Part shown: piece by piece, positions 1-7,836 of the stretch
Numbering within the stretch: the first letter of the stretch is position 1
How the letters are laid out: each line of letters opens with the position of its first letter
NCBI RefSeq assembly: GCF_965230805.1
Contig: NZ_OZ246019.1
Coordinates: 2,480,001-2,544,000 of the forward strand
Reading direction: 5' to 3'
Source: Marinifilum sp965230805
Lineage (GTDB): Bacteria; Bacteroidota; Bacteroidia; Bacteroidales; Marinifilaceae
Length of the DNA stretch: 64,000 nt
Notes under the pieces: model-generated
What the model was told of the DNA's origin: nothing
What the model saw: the letters and a program-made list of their open reading frames with translations, nothing else
The model's database searches: none
Position numbers and translations under genes: made by a program

Positions 1-369
1 CTCCATGAACATCTTGAAGAGTATGGCGATGACAAGGCGGATATTGAAAAAGCAATGCAATATGCATTAAAAGAAATGCCGTCGATGGGAGGATTTATTC
101 TAGCTGCAAAATTGGACAATGAAATTGTTGGAGCTGTAGTGGTAAATAGAACTGGAATGGAAGGGTATATACCTGAAAACATACTTGTATACATTGCATC
201 ACACAAGAATCGCAGAGGAAAGGGAATTGGTAAAAAACTAATGGAAGAAACCATAAAAATTGCGAAAGGTTCAATTGCTTTACATGTTGAGCCGGATAAT
301 CCTGCAAAACATTTATATGAAAAAATGGGATTTGAGAATAAATACCTTGAAATGAGGTTCACAAAATAA
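1..369 (+). CDS. GNAT-family N-acetyltransferase (5' end cut by window)
   Basis: The reading frame is open to the first base of the window, so the true start lies upstream; the internal ATG at 55 is probably not the start. The visible part shows the acetyl-CoA-binding motif A of GNAT enzymes (NRRGKGIGKKL) followed by a helix and a C-terminal segment, LYEKMGF, typical of the family. GNAT enzymes transfer an acetyl group from acetyl-CoA to an amine; the substrate cannot be read from sequence. It ends 6 nt before the racemase-like gene, so the two are probably co-transcribed, which hints at an amino-acid or small-amine substrate (inference). Confidence 0.85.
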   Translation, partial: LHEHLEEYGDDKADIEKAMQYALKEMPSMGGFILAAKLDNEIVGAVVVNRTGMEGYIPENILVYIASHKNRRGKGIGKKLMEETIKIAKGSIALHVEPDNPAKHLYEKMGFENKYLEMRFTK

Positions 370-375
370 AATGTA

Positions 376-1449
376 ATGGCATTTGTAACTCTTAATACTT
401 CCAAATTACAAGAAAACTACTGTTTTTTGGATAAATTATTTAAAGAAAATAGCATTCGATGGACCGTGGTTTCAAAATTGTTGTGTGGAAACAAATTGTT
501 TTTGGAAAATTTAATTTCCTTAGGAATTAAGAGTCTATGTGATTCCAGGGTTTCTAATCTGAAAATGATTAAGAAACTAGATCCCAACATTGAGACGATT
601 TACATAAAACCTCCCCCAAAATTATCTGTTAGTGAAATTATTAAATATGCAGATGTTAGTGTAAACACTGAATTAAAAACCATCGATTTACTTTCTCGTG
701 AGGCTTTAAAGCAAGAAAAGAAGCATAAAATTATTATCATGATTGAAATGGGAGAGCTAAGAGAAGGAGTAATGCGTGAAGATTTTATCGACTTCTATAA
801 GAAGGTTTTTGATTTGCCGAATATTGAAGTGGTAGGCATCGGAACAAATCTAACTTGCTTAAATGGTGTGCTTCCTAACGAAGATAAATTAATACAGCTT
901 AGTTTGTACCGACAACTTATAGAGGCCAAGTTTGATAAAAAAATCCCTTTGGTTTCCGGGGGGTCATCAGTAACCATTCCGCTTTTGCTTCATGATATTT
1001 TACCTAGGGGTGTCAACCATTTCAGAGTTGGTGAATCATTGTTTCTGGGTACCGATGTATACAACGACACAGCTCTTGAAGGATTAAATACCGATGTGTT
1101 TAAATTATATGCTGAAATTATTGAGCTAATAGAGAAACCTATGGTGCCCGCAGGCGAACTGGGCACCAATGTCGAAGGTGAAAGTCATTCATTGGAGGTC
1201 GATCAAATGGGTGAGACTTCTTATCGGGCAATTATCGACTTGGGAATGTTGGATGTAGATAGTAAACACATCAACCCTAAGGATAACTCAATAGAACTTG
1301 TCGGGGCTAGCTCAGATATGTTGGTAGTGGATTTGGGAGATAATAAAAATAAGTATAAGGTAGGTGGTTTAATTGAATTTACTATGGATTATATGGGCGT
1401 TTTGCGCATTATGTCTTCCATGTATATTGAAAAAAGATTAGTTGAATAA
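376..1449 (+). CDS. PLP-dependent alanine/ornithine racemase-family enzyme
   Basis: A 357-aa protein with the layout of the alanine/ornithine racemase family: an N-terminal PLP barrel with the cofactor lysine expected in WTVVSKLLCGN (about residue 33), followed by IEMGELREGV, GIGTNLTCLNG, VSGGSSVTIP and HFRVGESLFLGTD, which together are characteristic of the ornithine-racemase-like branch rather than of classical Alr. The likely reaction is racemisation of a free amino acid in the cytoplasm; the substrate (ornithine, alanine or another) is not resolved. The ATG at 376 follows the upstream gene by 6 nt, indicating an operon with the acetyltransferase. Confidence 0.8.
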   Translation: MAFVTLNTSKLQENYCFLDKLFKENSIRWTVVSKLLCGNKLFLENLISLGIKSLCDSRVSNLKMIKKLDPNIETIYIKPPPKLSVSEIIKYADVSVNTELKTIDLLSREALKQEKKHKIIIMIEMGELREGVMREDFIDFYKKVFDLPNIEVVGIGTNLTCLNGVLPNEDKLIQLSLYRQLIEAKFDKKIPLVSGGSSVTIPLLLHDILPRGVNHFRVGESLFLGTDVYNDTALEGLNTDVFKLYAEIIELIEKPMVPAGELGTNVEGESHSLEVDQMGETSYRAIIDLGMLDVDSKHINPKDNSIELVGASSDMLVVDLGDNKNKYKVGGLIEFTMDYMGVLRIMSSMYIEKRLVE

Positions 1450-1476
1450 ACTTATCGTTATAAAAGAGTATTGTAA

Positions 1477-1665
1477 ATGAGAAATAATAAAATATTAGAG
1501 GAGGAAATAATAGAATTTGTTCGTTTAAATCAACCTGTAGGTTTGGGCCATATTTTAGCAGGTTTAAATTTGTCACATTATTCCGGTGCAAAAATTGTTC
1601 TTGGCCTAATTCAAAAGGAGAAATTAAAATATTCAGATAGTGGAAAGCGAATTCTGATCAAATAG
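1477..1665 (+). CDS. Small winged-helix-like protein, function unknown
   Basis: A 62-aa ORF starting 27 nt after the racemase-like gene on the same strand. Its pattern (EEEIIEFVRLNQPVGLGHI, then LNLSHYSGAKIVLGLIQKE, then a short beta-like KYSDSGKRILI tail) looks like a minimal winged helix-turn-helix. No family was recognised with certainty. It could be a small transcription factor or simply a conserved small protein. Confidence 0.5.
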   Translation: MRNNKILEEEIIEFVRLNQPVGLGHILAGLNLSHYSGAKIVLGLIQKEKLKYSDSGKRILIK

Positions 1666-1772
1666 TCAATACTAATTAATTTCAACGAAAGTCGTTTTTT
1701 AGGTAATTGAGATGTACTAAGTCAATATTTTTTTCCATGTTATAGAAGTTATTCCCAATTGCTTAAAAATGC

Positions 1773-1802
1773 ATAACGTCACCAGGAACATGGTGACGTT
1801 AT
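1773..1802. terminator. Strong 12-bp hairpin, probable terminator
   Basis: Perfect inverted repeat ATAACGTCACCA / TGGTGACGTTAT around the loop GGAACA, followed by TTTAATTT. It separates the racemase operon from the symporter gene. The U-tract is imperfect, so it could instead be a protein-binding palindrome. Apart from it, the 1666-1893 gap shows nothing distinctive. Confidence 0.55.
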
Positions 1803-1893
1803 TTAATTTGGTGGAACAAATATTTAGCTCAGGGATATGACTTATAAGTAAGAAGTGAATACTAGTACTTGTGTTATATTATAACTTTTTTCT

Positions 1894-3360
1894 ATGCATA
1901 TTATTGATATTATCATTTTTGTCATCTACTTCACAGCTATGCTGGGTATTGGAGTTTATTTCTTTAAGAAAAATGAAAACAATGAAGACTACTATGTTGG
2001 TGGCAGACAACTTGGTGCATGGCATATAGGATTATCTGTTGTGGCTACCGATGTAGGTGGAGGGTTTTCAATAGGATTGGGAGGTTTGGGCTTTGCTATT
2101 GGACTTGGTGGATCCTGGATGCTATTTACTGGCTTGGTTGGCGCGTGGTTAAGTGCCGTTGTACTAATTCCTATTATCAGTAAGCTTTCCCAAAAAAATA
2201 AACTATTTACATTTCCTCAAATATTCGAGTACTTCTACAACCATAAGGTAGCACTTATTGCCGGAGTAATTTCGGCAATTGGATATATTGGATTTACAAG
2301 CTCACAACTTCTGGCCGGTGCTAAATTGGCATCAGCTACTTTTACCGAAATTGATTTGAATGCCGCATTAATAATAATGGGCATGCTTGCAGTGGTTTAC
2401 ACCAGTATAGGTGGTTTAAAGGCTGTAATTTATACTGATACGGTACAGTGGATTATTTTAATGGCAGGACTACTATTTATTGGACTACCTGTATCATATT
2501 ACAAAATAGGTGGAATAGAAGTAATCAGAACAACACTTGGAAAGGAATTTCTTTCATTGGGGAATGTATCTTGGCAACAAATTGTGAATTGGGGAATTAC
2601 GATTATACCCATTTGGTTTGTTGGAATGACCCTATATCAGCGTATTTATGCCTCCAAAAATGAAAAGGAAGCAAAAAAGGCATGGTTTATTGCCGGGTTG
2701 TTCGAATGGCCATTAATGGCATTTATGGGGGTGACTTTAGGGCTGTTTTCTCGTGTAGCTTATGAAAATGGAATGTTCGCAGACTTTGGAAATGCATTAG
2801 GCACGACTTTAGATGCAGAGATGGGATTGCCTGTTTTGCTTAATACAGTTCTTCCTGCAGGTATCATGGGACTAATGCTATCGGCTTATTTTTCTGCTAT
2901 TCTTTCAACCGCTGATAGTTGTCTTATGGCTGCTTCTGGAAATGTACAAACAGACATCTTAGGGAAAATCTTCAAATTTAAGCAAAATGCTAAATTTCAA
3001 TTGAGAGTTTCACAGGTTATTACACTTGTGATTGGAGGGTTGGCATTGTTCCTTGCATCACGAATGACTAATGTACTTGAGTTAATGCTTTACTCTTATG
3101 CGTTTATGGTATCAGGTTTGTTTGTTCCAGTAATTGCTGCATTGTATGGTAAAAGACCTAATGCCACCGCAGCTATATCTTCTATGATTTCAGGAGGTGT
3201 AACTACAGTTCTTTTAACCACTTTAAACGTTAAGTTGCCATTCGATTTGGATGCAAATATTTTTGGGATATCAACTTCTGTTTTTGTTTATCTAATTTCC
3301 TCATTAATTTATAAGAAAAAATATGAGAAATATAATCGCATTAAGACGAGAAATACATAA
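1894..3360 (+). CDS. Sodium:solute symporter (SSS family)
   Basis: A 488-aa integral membrane protein with about 13 hydrophobic segments. The N-terminus (first TM, then DYYVGGRQLGAWHIGLSVVATDVGGG) is the hallmark of the sodium:solute symporter family, which imports organic solutes with Na+ across the inner membrane. The substrate is not resolvable. Its 3' end overlaps the start of the M20 amidohydrolase gene by 38 nt, which suggests translational coupling and an uptake-then-hydrolysis role for an acylated amino acid or peptide (inference). Confidence 0.9.
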   Translation: MHIIDIIIFVIYFTAMLGIGVYFFKKNENNEDYYVGGRQLGAWHIGLSVVATDVGGGFSIGLGGLGFAIGLGGSWMLFTGLVGAWLSAVVLIPIISKLSQKNKLFTFPQIFEYFYNHKVALIAGVISAIGYIGFTSSQLLAGAKLASATFTEIDLNAALIIMGMLAVVYTSIGGLKAVIYTDTVQWIILMAGLLFIGLPVSYYKIGGIEVIRTTLGKEFLSLGNVSWQQIVNWGITIIPIWFVGMTLYQRIYASKNEKEAKKAWFIAGLFEWPLMAFMGVTLGLFSRVAYENGMFADFGNALGTTLDAEMGLPVLLNTVLPAGIMGLMLSAYFSAILSTADSCLMAASGNVQTDILGKIFKFKQNAKFQLRVSQVITLVIGGLALFLASRMTNVLELMLYSYAFMVSGLFVPVIAALYGKRPNATAAISSMISGGVTTVLLTTLNVKLPFDLDANIFGISTSVFVYLISSLIYKKKYEKYNRIKTRNT

Positions 3361-4450
3361 ATATCCTGAGCTCTCTAATAAGGAATTTGAAACATCTGGG
3401 CGCATTGCCAGTTTTTTTCAAAATCTGTCTCCCAATCAGATTGTAAAGCGTGGTTCTACAGGGCTTGCCTTTGTTTTTAATAAAAAGGAAAGTGGAAAAA
3501 CCATAATGTTTCGTGCCGAACTTGATGAATTACCAATTACTGAAGCGAACAAATTGACCTATGCTTCGGCCCTTAATGGAATAGCGCATGCATGCGGACA
3601 CGATGGGCACATGGCAATCTTTTCGGGCCTTGCAAAAAAAATATCAGCTCATCCACCTCAGAAAGGTAAAGTTGTTTTACTTTTTCAGCCAGCAGAAGAA
3701 GTCGAACATGGAGCATATGATGTAATTAATCTTCCTGATTTTATTACAATACAACCGGATTATATATTTGCCTTACACAATATTCCGGGAGAGGAAAAGC
3801 ATAAAATCCTAATCAAAGAAGGTAGTTTTTCTGCTGCCTCAAAGGGATTAACTGTTAAGTTAAATGGTAAAACTTCTCATGCCGCAGAACCTGAAAACGG
3901 AATTAATCCTGCTCAGGCAATATCTAAAATAATTCAGGAACTTCACCAGCTAAAAAATCGGAAAAACCAATTTGAAGATCTCATCCTTTTAACAATTATT
4001 CATATCCAATTGGGAGAAGTGGCTTTTGGAACTTCAACTGGATATGCAGAAATCAGAATTACTCTTCGTTCTTTTAAAAACAATGATATGGATCTGCTTT
4101 CAAGTCAGACCGAGCAAAACATTAAACGAATTGCAAGAGAGAAAAACCTAAAATTTACACTGAAATATTCAGAAGTTTTCCCGCTACAGTGAATGATAAG
4201 GAATGTGTTAAATTCATTCAGGAAGCTGCCAGGGAAAATCAGTTGTCAATGGAAAGCATTTCAAAACCATTTTAAATGGTCAGAAGACTTTGGCTTTTAA
4301 ACCCAAAAATACAAAAGAGGTTTTTTTGGGTTGCGAGCAGGAATCAATCAAGCTACTCTGCACAATCTCAATCACAACTTCCCTGATGAGATTATAGATA
4401 CAGGAATAAATGTATTCTTTTCAGTATATCACAAAATCACTTGTAAATAA
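3323..4450 (+). pseudogene. M20-family amidohydrolase, inactivated by frameshifts and a stop
   Basis: The first 289 codons encode a typical M20/amidohydrolase (hippurase/aminoacylase-like) start: LRREIHKYPELSNKEFET, metal-site AHACGHDGHM, and LFQPAEEVEHGA. The first frame stops at 4190-4192, but the C-terminal part continues in other frames: a shift near 4180 gives a stretch to about 4272, an extra T in the run at 4270-4273 returns to the first frame at KWSEDFGF, an in-frame TAA follows, and the end of the domain (FFGLRAGINQATLHNLNH, then DEIIDTGIN) runs to the stop at 4448-4450. About 375 residues would be expected for an intact protein. The lesions suggest a gene no longer under selection. 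Confidence 0.8.
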
Positions 4451-4484
4451 TCCGAAACGCTAACCATTACAAAACAATTGAACA

Positions 4485-4594
4485 ATGCAAGGAAGCTCAT
4501 TTATTACCCTTAAACGAGAAGCTCTTCAAAATAATATTCGATTCCTGAAGAAAATAGCTGTTGGAGGTTTGGAAATCTGTTTGCGAAGAAACAA
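4485..4594 (+). pseudogene. Stump of a second alanine-racemase-like gene
   Basis: From the ATG at 4485 the frame reads SFITLKREALQNNIRFLKKI, which resembles the N-terminus of alanine racemase-family proteins, and then runs straight into the tRNA-terminator repeat at 4595. An open frame continues to 4673 only across attL and is not meaningful. The downstream part of the gene is not found at the right end of the island, so it was lost before or during events at this tRNA locus. The assignment rests on about 30 residues. Confidence 0.4.
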
Positions 4595-4685
4595 AAAGCG
4601 GTCACGACATAAATGCCATAACCGCTTTGATTTGAGGGTGGAGAGTACCGGAATCGAACCGATGACCTTTTGACTGCCAGTCAAA
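4595..4685 (-). repeat. attL: tRNA-Ala 3' stump plus terminator
   Basis: This 91-bp segment matches 55345-55435 with 5 mismatches. It keeps the T-arm and 3' anticodon-arm part of the tRNA but stops after TCAAA (4681-4685) and lacks the D-arm and 5' acceptor strand, so it is not a functional tRNA. One mismatch changes a T-stem C-G pair to a T-G wobble, in keeping with lost selection. The crossover therefore lies within the anticodon-arm/T-arm region. Confidence 0.85.
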
Positions 4686-4805
4686 TTCCTTTATTACATT
4701 GTTTCTTATAGTTACCTATAGATGTTGGATTTTATAGGGCTTTTAGTTAGTTTTGTTATAGTTGATATTTCAAAATAACTAGTTGTAGATAGATTTTGTT
4801 AGTTA

Positions 4806-4821
4806 TTTTGTTAGTGCAAAA
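4806..4821 (+). repeat. 16-bp repeat TTTTGTTAGTGCAAAA shared by both island ends
   Basis: An identical 16-mer occurs at 55326-55341, in the same orientation and just inside attR. It contains the inverted ends TTTTG/CAAAA, and further GTTAG repeats surround both copies. The position next to each att site and near the integrase start (4839) fits integrase or Xis arm-type binding sites (inference). Confidence 0.5.
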
Positions 4822-4838
4822 TCTATTTAAATATTAAA

Positions 4839-6131
4839 ATGTCGGAAAAACTACCTGTAATTGTTCATCCAGAAATTAATGAAGAAGCTTTAAGAAGTGA
4901 AAAGGGAGTTTCATTAGTGGCATTTCTAGATACAGTTCGAAAACGAAAAGATGGAACATCTTCTGTAAAGTTAAAAATAATTCATCAACGCTATCCAGCT
5001 TATTTTACAACTAAAATTTCTTTAACAGAGAAGGATTACTTGAAGTTATTTGAACGAAGAATAAGTTCTGATCTAAAAGAGAAAAAGGTTATTATTCATA
5101 CATACTTAATGAGAGCATATTCCATCATTAATATGATGGATGAATTCTCTTTTAGTGAGTTTAAAGAGCATTTCAAAAAGAAGCGTGTTGATGCAAAAAG
5201 TGTCTACACTTATTACGAAAGATACATAGCTCAATTAAAATCGGAAGATAGGCTAGGAACTGCCCAGAATTATGAGTACTCCATGAAAAAGCTAAAAGAA
5301 TTTCATGGCAAGAAAACTATTGCATTTGAGACAATTACTCCAACCTTTTTAAGAAAGTATGAGAATTGGATGTTAGCAAAAGGTCATAGTAGAACTACAG
5401 TTGGGATCTATTGCCGTCCTTTAAAAAAGATAATTAATGATGCTATTGAAGATGGTATTCTTGATAGTAAGAAAAGTCCGTTTGGAGATGTTAAAAGAGG
5501 TCGTTACAAATCACCCGAACCTGAAAACCCTAAGAAAGCTTTAACACTTGAAGAAATTGGGAAGATTATCAATTATTCTCCGGAACCTGGGTCACCAGAA
5601 CATTATTACAGAGATATGTGGGTGTTTTCTTACTTGGGGAATGGTATCAATATGAAGGATGTTTGTTTGTTGAAATATAAAGACATTTATGCCGATAGTA
5701 TTGTATATGCTCGTGAAAAGGTAAAGAATACAAATCGTTCGGCTAAAACAATCTCCATTGCACTAATTGATAAAAACAAGGAAATAATTGAACGTTGGGG
5801 TAACCAATCAAAGAAGAAGAATGATTTTATTTTTCCTATTCTCGAGAGAAAACCAAATGAGGAGGAAATAAAGAAAAAAGTGCAGCAGTTTGTTAAGCAA
5901 GTGAATAAGTATATGAAACGGATTTCTGAAAAATTGGAATTAAATGTTTCGGTAACCACTTACTATGCGAGACATTCTTTTGTTACTGTACTTGTGCGTT
6001 CAGGTGTTGATATCCATACAATAGCTGAAAGTGTTGGCCACTCCAGTATGAAAGTAATTGATAAATATATCGCGAGTATCTCTAATGAAGAGAAAGTGAA
6101 GAATGCTAATAAACTTTTAAAATTTGAATGA
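4839..6131 (+). CDS. Tyrosine recombinase (site-specific integrase)
   Basis: A 430-aa integrase of the phage-integrase type with an N-terminal arm-binding region, a SAM-like core-binding domain (about residues 110-220) and a C-terminal catalytic domain. Visible catalytic residues are R378 (YYARHSF), H401 (VGHSS) and the nucleophile Y410 (VIDKY). The region where the first catalytic arginine is expected reads SYLGNGINMKDVCLLK and has no arginine; IntDOT of CTnDOT is known to lack a canonical first arginine too. Immediately adjacent to attL, it is the enzyme expected to integrate and excise the island at tRNA-Ala. Its stop overlaps the next start (ATGA). Confidence 0.95.
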   Translation: MSEKLPVIVHPEINEEALRSEKGVSLVAFLDTVRKRKDGTSSVKLKIIHQRYPAYFTTKISLTEKDYLKLFERRISSDLKEKKVIIHTYLMRAYSIINMMDEFSFSEFKEHFKKKRVDAKSVYTYYERYIAQLKSEDRLGTAQNYEYSMKKLKEFHGKKTIAFETITPTFLRKYENWMLAKGHSRTTVGIYCRPLKKIINDAIEDGILDSKKSPFGDVKRGRYKSPEPENPKKALTLEEIGKIINYSPEPGSPEHYYRDMWVFSYLGNGINMKDVCLLKYKDIYADSIVYAREKVKNTNRSAKTISIALIDKNKEIIERWGNQSKKKNDFIFPILERKPNEEEIKKKVQQFVKQVNKYMKRISEKLELNVSVTTYYARHSFVTVLVRSGVDIHTIAESVGHSSMKVIDKYIASISNEEKVKNANKLLKFE

Positions 6132-6949
6132 TGATTGCACCTATAAAAGTACCTCTAACCAGAGATCAAATTTATTCTAAAATTAAGAAAGCAAATGTTG
6201 AATTTCTTTCTGATGATTTTGAGATAAAAGAGGGTGATATGAAATATGATTTTAATAAACTGAAAAAGGAAGTAAGGGCACTTATTTGGTATCTAAATCA
6301 AAATACTCAGAGTACTTTCAGTAATGATACTATTGATAAGATGATAGATATTATAAGAAGAAAAATGAGGTATCTTGAATATAAGTATACGGAGAAAAAT
6401 GAAGATGATGATTTATATGGTATCCATGCAACACACTTTAATGAAGATGAATTATTGAAGTATACTTCTTATTTGTTTTATCACTTAAGAAATGACTTTG
6501 TACTTTTATATAATGAACTTGATGAAATAGCTGGATACATGAATACTATAGGAAGGTTAAAGAGTCAAGTTGAAGCTGAAAAAAATGGGAAGGACCAGAT
6601 TATGGAACTTTTTGGAGCCCTAGGTAAATCGGAAGAGTATGCGATTGAGAAGATAGCGCAGGGAAAGAATAAGGAAAGAATAGTTTGTATGTATTGTTTT
6701 TATAATGGAATTAAGATAATTAAAGATAATGCAAGTAGGATAGGAGGTAAGTTTGAGGTTAAAGCATCACAGAAACTTGAATATATGTATATGGATGTAG
6801 AAAAGGATTGTAAAAGAGTTGGTTTTAGTCGTTTTGCTTCAGATTTCTTATTTGTTTATCCATTGTTGGATTCTAATGCTAAGGAAAAGGCAGATAAAGA
6901 TGTTATACTGTATAAAGAAAAGATGAAGGTAGATTTATTTGTTAATTAA
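6128..6949 (+). CDS. Unknown protein translationally coupled to the integrase
   Basis: A 273-aa soluble, Lys/Glu-rich, mostly helical protein whose ATG overlaps the integrase stop by 4 nt, so the two are coupled. I see no signal peptide, membrane segment or catalytic motif; a pair of cysteines occurs in IVCMYCFYNGIK (about residues 190-200). It is followed by a strong terminator, which makes int plus this gene a two-gene unit. Coupling suggests a role in integration/excision or its control (inference). I do not recognise the family. Confidence 0.75.
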   Translation: MMIAPIKVPLTRDQIYSKIKKANVEFLSDDFEIKEGDMKYDFNKLKKEVRALIWYLNQNTQSTFSNDTIDKMIDIIRRKMRYLEYKYTEKNEDDDLYGIHATHFNEDELLKYTSYLFYHLRNDFVLLYNELDEIAGYMNTIGRLKSQVEAEKNGKDQIMELFGALGKSEEYAIEKIAQGKNKERIVCMYCFYNGIKIIKDNASRIGGKFEVKASQKLEYMYMDVEKDCKRVGFSRFASDFLFVYPLLDSNAKEKADKDVILYKEKMKVDLFVN

Positions 6950-6973
6950 TAATTATTAATAACTGATTTAAAG

Positions 6974-7004
6974 AGAGTATTCCTCAAAAGGAATACTCTT
7001 TTTT
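6974..7004 (+). terminator. Rho-independent terminator after the int operon
   Basis: An 11-bp perfect stem AGAGTATTCCT / AGGAATACTCT with loop CAAA is followed by TTTTT. It ends the integrase transcription unit. Confidence 0.9.
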
Positions 7005-7019
7005 GTTGAGCGTTAAAGC

Positions 7020-7080
7020 TAATTGTCTTCAAATGAAGGCTTTCCTAATTTATTACTAGTAAGAAATTAGGAATAAAAGT
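7020..7080. other. Nested palindromes upstream of the mobilisation genes (oriT or operator candidate)
   Basis: The region holds a 10-bp stem TTCCTAATTT (7042-7051) / AAATTAGGAA (7064-7073), the perfect palindrome TTACTAGTAA in its loop (7053-7062), and a smaller CTTC-AAAT-GAAG hairpin (7027-7038). It lies in the 227-bp gap before the Xis-like/MobC/relaxase genes, where an origin of transfer or an operator would be expected. No nick consensus could be identified. Confidence 0.4.
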
Positions 7081-7176
7081 TTGTTGTAGTAGGTTTTATC
7101 TATCATTGTATCATACACTATGTTGTGTTGATTAGTAATAATAGTTAATGGATATTAATAGTAAAAATAGTGAGAT

Positions 7177-7497
7177 ATGAACAGTGTAATAGTAGTAAGT
7201 CCAAATGACTTAAAAGAATTCATAGAGGTCGCTGTTAAAAATGTTTTATCAGAACAGCCATTAAAAGAGAATTCTAAAAAGATAAATGAAGTCCTTGTCT
7301 TGTCAGAAGCTGCAGAATATTGCAGAATGCCTGTTCCAACATTTAGGGAATATTTAGGGAGGAGAGAAATCAAAGGAGCAAAAATAGGTAAGTCATGGCG
7401 ATTCTTCACAGAAGATTTAGATGAGTTTATGCATAAATATAAAGTTAAAACTCACTCTGAAATAGATAAAGAAATTGATGATGAATTGTCTAAGTAA
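7177..7497 (+). CDS. Excisionase-like helix-turn-helix (HTH_17) protein
   Basis: A 106-aa protein whose C-terminal half has the MerR-like/excisionase winged-helix pattern: VLSEAAEYCRMPVPTFREYL, then IKGAKIGKSWRFFTEDLDEF. This is the HTH_17 family common at the start of Bacteroidota mobilisation modules, where members act as excisionases or regulators. It lies 6 nt before mobC. Whether it serves excision, mobilisation control or both is inference from position. Confidence 0.8.
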   Translation: MNSVIVVSPNDLKEFIEVAVKNVLSEQPLKENSKKINEVLVLSEAAEYCRMPVPTFREYLGRREIKGAKIGKSWRFFTEDLDEFMHKYKVKTHSEIDKEIDDELSK

Positions 7498-7503
7498 TTT
7501 AAT

Positions 7504-7836
7504 ATGGCGAGACCTAGAAAATTGCAAGAGGAATTACGTATTCATCAGCTAAATATTCGGTTAACAGATAGCGAACAATCCTACGCTTTAAAACAGGCTG
7601 AGATGGCAGGTTTATCTCCTGCTAATTGGATAAGAACTTCAGCATTCTCAAAAAAGGCTTTACAGATAAAAGTTTCTCCAATGCATCGAGCCTACTATCG
7701 GCAATTGGTAGGCTTAGGGAGTAATGTGAATCAGTTGACTAGAAAAATTAATCAGCATCAGTATCCAAAAATTTATCAGCAATTATTGGAGGTGAAAAGT
7801 TTATTAGTAAAGATTAATGAAGTGTTTCATAAATGA
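7504..7836 (+). CDS. mobC: MobC-like relaxosome accessory protein
   Basis: A 110-aa protein beginning MARPRK, with an N-terminal ribbon-helix-helix-like segment (HQLNIRLTDSEQSYALKQ AEMAGLSPANWIR split by a short turn) and the C-terminal region LVGLGSNVNQLTRKIN that is the signature of MobC-type relaxosome proteins. MobC helps the relaxase open oriT. Its last codons overlap the relaxase start by 4 nt, the usual arrangement in Bacteroidota mobilisable elements. Confidence 0.88.
   Translation: MARPRKLQEELRIHQLNIRLTDSEQSYALKQAEMAGLSPANWIRTSAFSKKALQIKVSPMHRAYYRQLVGLGSNVNQLTRKINQHQYPKIYQQLLEVKSLLVKINEVFHK

Noticed and set aside
4639..4685. A second tRNA-Ala gene at the left
   Set aside because: Only the 3' part is present; D-arm and 5' acceptor strand are missing, so it is the attachment-site remnant.
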